From Desulfovibrio ferrophilus (GTDB taxonomy: Bacteria > Desulfobacterota > Desulfovibrionia > Desulfovibrionales > Desulfovibrionaceae), in the NCBI RefSeq assembly GCF_003966735.1, contig NZ_AP017378.1, positions 2,128,905 through 2,192,904 of the forward strand: a stretch of DNA of 64,000 nt. The letters are read 5' to 3'. Each line of letters starts with the position of its first letter. The first letter of the stretch is position 1. Positions 23,735 through 30,909 of the stretch are shown piece after piece. The notes under the pieces were generated by a model. It saw only the letters and a program-made list of their open reading frames with translations. It had not been told where the DNA came from and searched no databases. The position numbers and the translations under genes are program-made.

Positions 23735-25873
23735 CTATTTCTTCGTCCCGGCCACGCCGCGCATGGTCAGGGAGATACGCCCCCGCTTGAGGTCGACCTC
23801 CACAACCCGCACCATGACCTCCTGACTCACGGAAACCACCTCCGCAGGGTCGGACACAAAGCGGTCCGCCAACTGGCTGACATGAACCATCCCGTCCCGA
23901 TGCACCCCGATGTCCACAAAGGCCCCAAACTTGGTCACGTTGGTCACGATGCCGGGCAGCTCCATGCCCTCGGACAAATCCTCCACCTTGTTCACGCCAT
24001 CGGCAAAGGCAAAGGCGCTGAATGCAGCGCGGGGGTCACGCCCCGGCTTTTCCAGCTCGGCCATGATATCCGTGAGCGTAGGCAAACCAACGTCCTCGGA
24101 CACATAGTCTTCCAGGCGCACCTTGGCCCGCGCCGCAGGATCGGTCAGCAACTCGGCAGGTCGGCATTTCACATCCTTGGCCATGCTCCGGACAAGGGCG
24201 TAACGCTCGGGATGCACCGCGCTTGAGTCCAGCGGCTCCTTCCCACGCACACGCAAGAATCCTGCGGCCTGTTCAAAGGCCTTGGGGCCCAGCCGCTTCA
24301 CCTTGCGCAGCGCGGCCCGGCTGTCAAAGGGGCCGTGCTCATCCCGATGTTCGACCACGTTCTTGGCCAGCACCGGTCCCAACCCGGAGACAAAGGTCAA
24401 CAGCTCCTGACTGGCGGTATTCACGTCCACGCCCACGGCGTTCACGCAACTGGAGACCACATCGTCCAGAGAACGACGCAACCCCGCCTGATCCACATCA
24501 TGCTGATACTGGCCCACGCCAATGGACTTGGGGTCCAGCTTCACCAGCTCCGCCAGCGGGTCCATCAGCCTGCGGCCGATACTCACGGCCCCGCGCACGG
24601 TCAGATCCAGATCCGGGAATTCGCGGCGGGCGATTTCCGAGGCCGAATAGATGGACGCCCCGGACTCGTTGACCAGCACCACGGGCAGGCCCAGCCCGAG
24701 TTCACGCACAAAGGCTTCGGTCTCGCGCCCGGCAGTGCCGTTGCCCACGGCCACGGCCTGCACCTTGAACCTGGCGCAGAGTTCCTTGACCACCTTGGCA
24801 GCGGCCTCGCGCTGGCTGGTGGAGGTGGTGGGGAAGATGGTGGTGTGGTGCAACAGGCCGCCCTGCGCATCCAGCACCGTCAGCTTGGCTCCGGTCCGAA
24901 AACCGGGGTCCAGCGCCAGCACGATCTTCTGCCCCAGCGGCGGAGCCAGCAGCAGCCCGCGCAAATTGGAAGCAAAGACCCGGATGGCCTCGGCATCGGC
25001 CCGTCTCTTGACCTCCGCCCTGATCTCGTTTTCCAAAGACGGCACCAGCAGACGCTTGCAGCCATCGGCAAGAGCGACGCCCACCTGCTCGGTATCCGGG
25101 CCACGGCCCCGCAACGCCCCGCGTCGGGCCAGCTCCAGAATTTCATCCTCCGGCGGCCGCAGACTCAGGGACAAAAAGCCCTCGGCCTCGCCCCTGAACA
25201 TCGCCAGAGCGCGATGACCGGGAATGGCGCGCAAGGGTTCATCCCAGGCGAACCATGAACGATAGGTTGCTCCGGCCTCCTCCTTGCCCTTGACCATCTT
25301 GGACGTGAACCGCCCCCGGCGCAGAAACAACTGGCGCACCGCCTTACGCAGGCTCGGATTTTCGGCCAGGCCTTCGGCAATGATATCCCGCGCCCCGGCC
25401 AGAGCTGCGTCCACATCCGGCACGCCCTTGTCCGCATCGACAAAAGGCTTGGCCAAGGCCAGCGGGTCGCGCCCCTGCTGCGCCATGAGAGCATTCGCCA
25501 ATGGCTCCAGCCCCCGCTCCCGCGCCATAGACGCACGGGTCCGTCGCTTGGGCCGATGCGGCAGATAGATGTCTTCCAACTGGGTCTTGTCCGGGGCCTT
25601 GTCCACGGCGGCTTTCAATTCCGGGGTCAGCAGACCGCGCTCCTCCAGCGAGGACAGGATCACCTCGCGGCGCTTGTCCAGCTCCGCCAGTGCTTCCAAC
25701 CGATCACGAATGGCGGCAACGGCCACTTCGTCCAGCGAGCCTGTGGCCTCCTTGCGATAGCGGGCCACAAAGGGAACCGTAGCCCCCTCGCCCACTAGCC
25801 GGGCCACGGCAGCCACCTGAGACACCGCCAGGGACATGCCCTTGGCGATCTGTGAGCAATGCTTGTCATTCAT
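23735..25873 (-). CDS. tex: Tex-family RNA-binding transcription accessory protein, 712 aa
   Basis: Tex proteins bind nucleic acid and affect transcription. All expected parts are in order: N-terminal helical region (FVARYRKEATGSLDEVAV), YqgF/RNase H-like domain (LALDPGFRTGAKLTVLD, VAVGNGTAGRETEAFV), helix-hairpin-helix part (TASQELLTFVSGLGPVLAKN) and C-terminal S1 domain (GIVTNVTKFGAFVDIGVHRDG). ATG 25873 (MNDKHCSQIAKG) gives the usual N-terminus; the frame is open upstream without a better site. A perfect 14-bp inverted repeat sits just upstream. It is transcribed away from the neighbouring island. Confidence 0.94.
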   Translation of the reverse strand: MNDKHCSQIAKGMSLAVSQVAAVARLVGEGATVPFVARYRKEATGSLDEVAVAAIRDRLEALAELDKRREVILSSLEERGLLTPELKAAVDKAPDKTQLEDIYLPHRPKRRTRASMARERGLEPLANALMAQQGRDPLALAKPFVDADKGVPDVDAALAGARDIIAEGLAENPSLRKAVRQLFLRRGRFTSKMVKGKEEAGATYRSWFAWDEPLRAIPGHRALAMFRGEAEGFLSLSLRPPEDEILELARRGALRGRGPDTEQVGVALADGCKRLLVPSLENEIRAEVKRRADAEAIRVFASNLRGLLLAPPLGQKIVLALDPGFRTGAKLTVLDAQGGLLHHTTIFPTTSTSQREAAAKVVKELCARFKVQAVAVGNGTAGRETEAFVRELGLGLPVVLVNESGASIYSASEIARREFPDLDLTVRGAVSIGRRLMDPLAELVKLDPKSIGVGQYQHDVDQAGLRRSLDDVVSSCVNAVGVDVNTASQELLTFVSGLGPVLAKNVVEHRDEHGPFDSRAALRKVKRLGPKAFEQAAGFLRVRGKEPLDSSAVHPERYALVRSMAKDVKCRPAELLTDPAARAKVRLEDYVSEDVGLPTLTDIMAELEKPGRDPRAAFSAFAFADGVNKVEDLSEGMELPGIVTNVTKFGAFVDIGVHRDGMVHVSQLADRFVSDPAEVVSVSQEVMVRVVEVDLKRGRISLTMRGVAGTKK

Positions 25874-25885
25874 ATTGATGCTTCT

Positions 25886-25968
25886 TTGCGCCAATCGGCG
25901 GCGCGGTTGGGTCATGAGATCATCGGGATCAAGAAGGGCATTTTGGCTTGGCTTGCCGATTGGCGCAA
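25886..25968. repeat. 14-bp perfect inverted repeat upstream of tex
   Basis: TTGCGCCAATCGGC at 25886-25899 and its exact reverse complement at 25955-25968, 55 bp apart, between 13 and 95 bp upstream of the tex start. It could fold in the tex leader RNA or bind a protein. Confidence 0.6.
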
Positions 25969-26000
25969 GGGGAGAAGGGATTTCCAAGAAGAAATGCAAA

Positions 26001-26080
26001 AAGCCCACGAAAATCGGGGGCTTTCTGAACAGCGATGGATTTCGCTGGATATGTCGCTGGCGGAGGGGGAGGTATTCGAA
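26001..26080. repeat. Left copy of an 80-bp direct repeat (tRNA-Ser 3' end plus terminator)
   Basis: About 72 of 80 positions match 29051-29130, exactly 3,050 bp away in the same orientation. The segment contains a decayed copy of the terminator and the CCA/acceptor/T-arm part of tRNA-Ser(UGA). This is the arrangement left by integration at the 3' end of a tRNA gene, so it is a candidate attachment site. Confidence 0.75.
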
Positions 26081-26155
26081 TACAAACTATTTTATCAACA
26101 TAACCGTATATTTATACAAATTCTGAAACTTAGTTGTACCTTTTCTTGTACCAAA

Positions 26156-26767
26156 TCAGTACAACCACTCACCCTCATCACTCCACTTGACCACCCACTC
26201 TACCCAATCATAGGGGTCTAACCCTTCGAAACAATCGATATCATCTTCCGTAATTCGGTACATAGACGCCGGGTACTTAACATCACGCATAACTGTCCCC
26301 TCAAACCTCACCATAAACTTTTCGCTTAAATCCCGGATCAGTGCATTGGGCAAATTAAAGGGGTCCTGACGCCAAACATCTAGTGTAACTTCCCCCTCAA
26401 TCAATCCTGCGCTACGCAACTCACTCAACATCCAATCGACAGAAGATTCTTCCATTCGATTACGACGGATCACCCACTCAACAACTCTAAATGCTCCGTG
26501 AATATGATCCTCCCAACACGAAATCTCCGACTTGCCGCCCATCTGAACCACCGGAAAATTTGATTCAGCCCCCCAGCACCACGCCTCACTGGGCAATTCA
26601 TAGGGCAAAGCGGACTTCGCACCCCGGCTTAACGGGACCCAAGAAGGCACCCCCAACTCGGCACGCAGCGTCATATTCCGAAAGGAAGCCACCCCACGTT
26701 CAACCACATCTGCAGCCACCCTTGCGGCATTAATCAAGAAAGCTCGCTCTTCGCCAGAAAACTTCAT
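26156..26767 (-). CDS. Unknown protein, 203 aa, related to its neighbour
   Basis: ATG 26767 (MKFSGEERAFL) is preceded by GGGGGGTAACG. The product is acidic and rich in Trp, with no signal peptide or membrane segment. It shares a spaced pattern with the next gene upstream: EAWCWGAESNFPVV versus DAWVWNAEDNFLVL, then FRVVEWVIR versus LKLVEWRIR, then a YPxxxxRxTxxD stretch. The two are therefore tandem paralogues. Base composition is clearly AT-richer than the flanks. Small acidic soluble proteins in tandem copies are typical of immunity genes in polymorphic toxin loci, but no toxin is seen, so this remains a guess. Confidence 0.7.
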   Translation of the reverse strand: MKFSGEERAFLINAARVAADVVERGVASFRNMTLRAELGVPSWVPLSRGAKSALPYELPSEAWCWGAESNFPVVQMGGKSEISCWEDHIHGAFRVVEWVIRRNRMEESSVDWMLSELRSAGLIEGEVTLDVWRQDPFNLPNALIRDLSEKFMVRFEGTVMRDVKYPASMYRITEDDIDCFEGLDPYDWVEWVVKWSDEGEWLY

Positions 26768-26807
26768 CGTTACCCCCCAAAAAACTATAAACAGACCAAC
26801 CTCAGCA

Positions 26808-27407
26808 CTAGCTTCGCTTGCGCCTAAGCAAAGGCGTCCCACAGATGAACTTCGGCTCCGGCCTTTCCGGCTTTGGCCCTTCGGGGTAGATTTCTCCGTC
26901 ATATGGGTCGACATATTTCAACAATGCGTTCTCAGCTTTAACCCACGACTGGGCAAATTGTTCGGTAGAAACCACAAGCATAAACAGAGTTAGAATGTCG
27001 AAAGGTGCGCTACTTGCGATCTCCTTGAAGTCTTCAGTCGTCGCCCTGTGCAATTGCAAAGGATAGGTCACCATCTGAGGTACAGTACACCCGAGCAGGT
27101 TCCAAAAATATGGAGACAACTCCTGGAACAAACTCCTCGCGAATCCTTGTGGATGAGCCAGACACCCATCGAGAGTCGTCGAATCAGTTATATACTCACA
27201 CTGAAGCAAATCCTCGAAAGCCCACCCCAAACGCCAATCGGGTTCATCCAGCGACCTTATACGCCACTCCACTAGCTTCAAAAAAGAAAACATGTGCTCC
27301 TGCACGTTCGCAATGACCGGCGAATCATCAAGCTCCCGGAGAACCAAAAAATTATCCTCCGCGTTCCAGACCCAGGCATCACTCAAATCCAACGGCAACG
27401 GCTTCAT
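26808..27407 (-). CDS. Unknown protein, 199 aa, related to its neighbour
   Basis: ATG 27407 is preceded by GGGGGGGAT. The protein begins MKPLPLDLSDAWVWNAED and has the blocks LKLVEWRIRSLDEPDW and MVTYPLQLHRATTEDFKEI in common, in spaced form, with the 203-aa protein downstream. The C-terminus differs (GEIYPEGPKPERPEPKF). It has no membrane segment and no known catalytic motif. The gap to the paralogue is about 40 bp, so they are probably co-transcribed. It lies inside the block bounded by the tRNA-Ser direct repeat and shares that block's low GC, which suggests transfer. Confidence 0.7.
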   Translation of the reverse strand: MKPLPLDLSDAWVWNAEDNFLVLRELDDSPVIANVQEHMFSFLKLVEWRIRSLDEPDWRLGWAFEDLLQCEYITDSTTLDGCLAHPQGFARSLFQELSPYFWNLLGCTVPQMVTYPLQLHRATTEDFKEIASSAPFDILTLFMLVVSTEQFAQSWVKAENALLKYVDPYDGEIYPEGPKPERPEPKFICGTPLLRRKRS

Positions 27408-27432
27408 ATCCCCCCCCTATACATAATCTACG

Positions 27433-27669
27433 CTAGATACCCACACCTAACCTGATCGATTCAAACATTTCTTCGCCAACTTGAAAACCGATAAACCCTG
27501 GCAAAGAGTTCCCTCGCTGATGGGCCTGGACTGAAAACCCTGTATTTTCAGCATGTTTCCTCTCAAAACATTCCACCTCACCCCACATGAAATAAGGAGA
27601 TCTTTGCACGACGTCAGACTGCGCTGAATGCGCCACCAATGCAGAGGATTCCTCCTTGCCTTTCTTCAT
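27433..27669 (-). CDS. Possible 78-aa unknown protein or gene remnant
   Basis: The frame (starting MKKGKEESSALVAHSAQ and ending IRLGVGI) ends 25 bp before the 199-aa gene on the same strand. The ATG lacks a clear ribosome-binding site. No family is recognised. It may be a short gene, or the tail of a longer gene cut down by deletion, as the block seems to have lost other parts. Confidence 0.4.
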   Translation of the reverse strand: MKKGKEESSALVAHSAQSDVVQRSPYFMWGEVECFERKHAENTGFSVQAHQRGNSLPGFIGFQVGEEMFESIRLGVGI

Positions 27670-27719
27670 TGATTCGTGCTTGGTATGATCTAATCAACGG
27701 ATTGTAATAAGGAGAGAGC

Positions 27720-28811
27720 ATGCGGATGCGCGTTTTTCAGACCCTGATATTCCTGATCATGCTGGCGGCTTTCGCCTTCCCGGCTCAGGCTGAAACCAAG
27801 ATCATCACCAAGACCATCCGCCAGTCCTTTGAAGGCATGCAGTCGCCTGAGGACGCTCGCATTACGGCTGTGACACGGGCCAAACGCATGGCCCTGGAAG
27901 AGGCAGGAACCTACCTCGAAAGCCTGACCGTGGTACAAAACGGCAGCCTGGCCCAAGACCAGATCATGGCCCTGGCAGCGGGTGTTCTCAAAACCGAAAT
28001 CATTCAGGAAAAAAGATACGTCACGGACGACACTTTTGGTATCGAAGTCACCGCCCGCATCAACGTGGACACCTCAATACTGGATCGCCGAGTCCGAGAG
28101 TTTCTGGATAACGCAGGAGCTTTGCAGAAATTTGAGGAGTCCGAAAAAAAGCAGCAGGAATTGCTCGCCCGCATCGAAGAACTGGAAACGAAAAACCGCG
28201 AACTGACCAAGCTGAGCACCGAGCAGCGCGAGGAACTCAAGGAAGAGTTCAAGCATGTCTCGCAGGGTTTGACGGCGGAAGAGTGGACCCACAAAGCTTT
28301 CGCCCTCTGGGATAATGGACGATATACAGACCCGCAAAAAGCACTGGAATACCTGAATCAGGCTATCGAGCTGGACCCGCAATATGGCATTGCCTACAAC
28401 GACCGTGGCAATGTCCACAATAACTTCAGCCAATACAAGCGGGCAATCGCGGATTATGGGCGAGCTATCGACCTGACTCCCGGCTTTGGCGAAGCCTACT
28501 ATAATCGCGGCGTTACCTACGCCACACTCCAGCGACACTCGCGGGCAATCACGGACTTCAGCCAGGCCATCAAGCTCAATCCGAACTATACCAAAGCCTA
28601 CTACAACCGGGGCGTTGTCTACGCCACTCTCGGGCAGTACCAGCGTGCAATTTGGGATTATGATCGTGCGATCGAGCTGAATCCAAATTACGCGTTTGCA
28701 TATGGAAACCGCGCCTTCATGCACAAGGCGCTGGGGAACATCCTCCAGGCCAAATCCGATGCCAACAGGGCCAGGCTGATAAACTTCAACATCCCTGTCC
28801 CCACATTCTAA
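27720..28811 (+). CDS. Exported TPR-repeat protein with FlgT-like N-terminal domain, 363 aa
   Basis: AAGGAGAGAGC precedes the ATG. A signal peptide (MRVFQTLIFLIMLAAFAFPAQA) leads to a ~110-residue domain (KRMALEEAGTYLESLTVVQN, VTARINVDTSIL) resembling the N-terminal domain of flagellar protein FlgT and related LPP20-type proteins. A charged coiled coil lies at about 135-170 (ELLARIEELETKNRELTKL). Four TPR units follow, each with the form AIxDYxRAIxLxPxxxxAYxNRGxxY (about 190-350). It probably acts in the periplasm as a protein-interaction scaffold. It lies inside the tRNA-Ser-bounded block but has the GC content of the core genome, so it may predate the insertion. Confidence 0.85.
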   Translation: MRMRVFQTLIFLIMLAAFAFPAQAETKIITKTIRQSFEGMQSPEDARITAVTRAKRMALEEAGTYLESLTVVQNGSLAQDQIMALAAGVLKTEIIQEKRYVTDDTFGIEVTARINVDTSILDRRVREFLDNAGALQKFEESEKKQQELLARIEELETKNRELTKLSTEQREELKEEFKHVSQGLTAEEWTHKAFALWDNGRYTDPQKALEYLNQAIELDPQYGIAYNDRGNVHNNFSQYKRAIADYGRAIDLTPGFGEAYYNRGVTYATLQRHSRAITDFSQAIKLNPNYTKAYYNRGVVYATLGQYQRAIWDYDRAIELNPNYAFAYGNRAFMHKALGNILQAKSDANRARLINFNIPVPTF

Positions 28812-29048
28812 CCCCCCAAATACTTCAGCCGGATGATCTCAAAAAGAAATCATGGGGCAGACCTGTCATTTCAGCTTTAACTCCCAAGGGATTGGTCGAT
28901 CTCGTGGCACAGGGCGTGAATCCACTGGGCACAATCGGGGTAACGACCACGATTATCAAACCAGTTACCCAAAAAGTTCCTCACAATGGATCAGATAAAG
29001 CGCGGATTCAGCCAAAAGACAGCGGCAAAAACAGATGGCAAAAACAAC

Positions 29049-29073
29049 AAAAGCCCCCGAATTTCGGGGGCTT
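29049..29073 (-). terminator. Terminator of tRNA-Ser(UGA)
   Basis: On the minus strand AAGCCCCCGA and TCGGGGGCTT pair, followed by a T-rich run (TTGTTGTTTTT). A decayed copy lies at 26001-26024. Confidence 0.88.
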
Positions 29074-29130
29074 CCTGAACAGCGTTGGACTTCGCTGGAT
29101 GTGTCGCTGGCGGAGGGGGAGGGATTCGAA
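29051..29130. repeat. Right copy of the 80-bp direct repeat
   Basis: Covers the terminator and the 3' end of the intact tRNA-Ser(UGA) gene; about 90% identical to 26001-26080. The 235 bases between the TPR gene and this repeat contain no convincing gene. Confidence 0.75.
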
Positions 29131-29196
29131 CCCCCGGATGGTTACCCATCAACGGTTTTCAAGACCGTCGCATTAAACCGGACTCTGCCACCCCTC
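29107..29196 (-). tRNA. tRNA-Ser (anticodon UGA)
   Basis: The minus strand reads GGAGGGGTGGCAGAG at the 5' end, an anticodon loop CTTGAAA between CGGT and ACCG stems, a long variable arm, TTCGAAT in the T loop, and an acceptor ending CCTCCG-CCA. The 7-bp acceptor stem pairs and CCA is encoded. 90 nt, typical of a class II tRNA-Ser. Confidence 0.95.
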
Positions 29197-29506
29197 CGCA
29201 ATTTGGGGACGCCGAACATATGCGGCAAGCCATCGAATGTAAACACCCTTTCCATACCCTAGCCCACCTCACGATATCAAGCACATCATTTCGCCGATCA
29301 ACGCGCCCAGACCACCACATTCCGCATTCCTTCCCGGTAGTTGAGCCAGTCGCCTCACGGGCAAGGAGCAAGACCATCTGCGCTTTAGGCAAGTTGCACC
29401 AACGGCCCAATCCGCGTAAGGTCCGACACTGAAATAACATTCAAGGGGATCATCCGGTCGCTCACGCGAGCGCACCGCAAGGCCCTGAAAGCAATACGGA
29501 GGAACC
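29197..29506. other. Intergenic region between tRNA-Ser and the FKBP gene
   Basis: 310 bases that hold the tRNA promoter (minus strand) and the promoter of the rightward FKBP gene. A short self-complementary GCTCACGCGAGC lies about 40 bp before the FKBP start. No gene is visible. Confidence 0.5.
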
Positions 29507-29941
29507 ATGGCCCCCGCGAAAAGCGGCGATACTGTACGCATCCATTACACCGGCAAACTCGAGGACGGGCACGTCTTCGATTCATCCATAGAGCGTGACG
29601 AACCCTTCGAGTTCACCCTCGGCTCGGGCAATGTCATCCCCGGATTCGACAAGGCCGTGACCGGAATGGATGCGGGAGAAAAAAAGACCTTCACCATCCC
29701 CGTGGCCGAAGCCTATGGCGAACGCAACGCAGAAATGGTTTTTGAATTTCCCAAGACCGAACTGCCCGGCGAAGTCGACCCCGAAGCCGGCATGGTGCTG
29801 GAAGCTCAGGGCGAAGACGGCGGCCAATATCGCCTGACCGTGACCGAAGTCAACGAAGATACCGTGACTCTGGACGGCAACCACCCCCTGGCTGGCAAGG
29901 ATCTGACCTTTGAGATCGAGCTGCTGGAAATCGCGGAGTAG
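29507..29941 (+). CDS. FKBP-type peptidyl-prolyl isomerase, SlyD/FkpB-like, 144 aa
   Basis: Cytosolic folding helper that speeds cis-trans change at proline bonds. The N-terminal half shows the FKBP strand (GDTVRIHYTGKLEDGHVFDSS), then LGSGNVIPGFDKAVTGMDAGE and the return strands AYGERNAEMVFEFP. An insert-in-flap region (residues about 70-125) fits the SlyD/FkpB branch. The His/Cys-rich metal-binding tail of SlyD proper is absent. GGAGGAACC precedes the ATG. The next gene (esterase) begins shortly after and may be co-transcribed. Confidence 0.92.
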   Translation: MAPAKSGDTVRIHYTGKLEDGHVFDSSIERDEPFEFTLGSGNVIPGFDKAVTGMDAGEKKTFTIPVAEAYGERNAEMVFEFPKTELPGEVDPEAGMVLEAQGEDGGQYRLTVTEVNEDTVTLDGNHPLAGKDLTFEIELLEIAE

Positions 29942-30006
29942 TGAAGCCGATGGAGTTGCCGCAAGACCGGCAGCAGAACACCATCAGGCCTCACCTCGAC
30001 AAGAGA

Positions 30007-30681
30007 ATGAACATCATAAGTATTACTCGGGTGGCCGCCCTGCTGGCGGCCATCTGCATCCTCACCGCGCAGCCGGTCCTCTCATGGGCCGCAGATAAAG
30101 CGACAATGAAGCAAACGCGGCAAATCACCCTCCTCGCCTTTGGCGACAGCCTCACTGCTGGTTACGGTCTGCCCGTGGACCAATCTCTGCCCTCGCAGCT
30201 GGAGCAACTGCTCCTGGCCGACCAATACAACGTGCGCATCATCAATGCGGGAGTCTCCGGCGACACCACCGCTGGCGGCCTGGCGCGTCTGGCATGGACC
30301 CTGGAAGAGCCTGTGGATGCTGCCATTCTGGAGTTGGGCGCCAACGATGCCCTCATGGGCCAGGACCCGGCAGCCATGGAGCGAAATCTGGACGCCATGC
30401 TCATGATGTTCGACAAGAAGGGTATCCCCGTGCTGCTGGCGGGAATGCGATCCATAGCCAACTACGGCGAGGATTACGCCCGCGCCTTTGACGGCGTCTT
30501 CCCCCGGCTGGCAGGCAAACACGGCACGCTGTTTTATCCCTTCCTGCTGGATGGCGTGGTCATGGACCCGACCATGAACCAGATGGACGGCATCCATCCC
30601 AACGCCCGTGGCGCTCGCGAAATCGCCAACCGCATGTACCCGCTGGTGCGCGAGCTGGTGGAACAGGCGTATCGGAACTGA
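30007..30681 (+). CDS. TesA-like SGNH/GDSL esterase (arylesterase / lysophospholipase), 224 aa
   Basis: Periplasmic hydrolase of the SGNH fold. All four blocks are visible: I with the nucleophile Ser in LLAFGDSLTAGYGL, II Gly in NAGVSGDTTAGG, III Asn in ELGANDALMG, and V Asp-x-x-His in MDGIHPNARG. ATG 30007 gives a signal peptide (MNIISITRVAALLAAICILT, then a cleavage-like AQPVLSWA). The frame is open back to 29941, where a GTG touches the FKBP stop, so a longer N-terminus is possible. The size matches E. coli TesA. The substrate cannot be told. Confidence 0.9.
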   Translation: MNIISITRVAALLAAICILTAQPVLSWAADKATMKQTRQITLLAFGDSLTAGYGLPVDQSLPSQLEQLLLADQYNVRIINAGVSGDTTAGGLARLAWTLEEPVDAAILELGANDALMGQDPAAMERNLDAMLMMFDKKGIPVLLAGMRSIANYGEDYARAFDGVFPRLAGKHGTLFYPFLLDGVVMDPTMNQMDGIHPNARGAREIANRMYPLVRELVEQAYRN

Positions 30682-30798
30682 GCCTTTTCTGAACGGACCA
30701 ATTCTCAACCGCCCTGTCAGCAATACCCACATACCAATTTCAGTTTACTGTTCTTCCCATTTAAAAAGACGCACCGCCATCACAGGTCGTTCATAAGT

Positions 30799-30897
30799 GG
30801 CCAGATGCAAGGCGCAAAAAAAGTTCAAGTCCGACGCGTATCCAGACATACGCGAGGGCTTGAATTTTTTGCAGAAACGACGCAGATGACCGCTTAG
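30799..30897. repeat. Dispersed palindromic repeat, copy A
   Basis: The outer part reads CAGATGCAAGGCGCAA at the left and GACGCAGATGACC at the right; the inner stem pairs AAAAAAGTTCAAG with CTTGAATTTTTT, and the centre has GCGTAT...ATACGC. It sits between the convergent esterase and permease genes. Related copies lie at 40663, 40781, 40909 and 43259. Confidence 0.75.
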
Positions 30898-30909
30898 GGG
30901 CGGACTGCA

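Noticed and set aside
28881-29048. A protein-coding remnant (frame starting near 28892) between the TPR gene and tRNA-Ser
   Set aside because: It has no ribosome-binding site, runs straight into the tRNA and terminator, and shows no recognisable domain.
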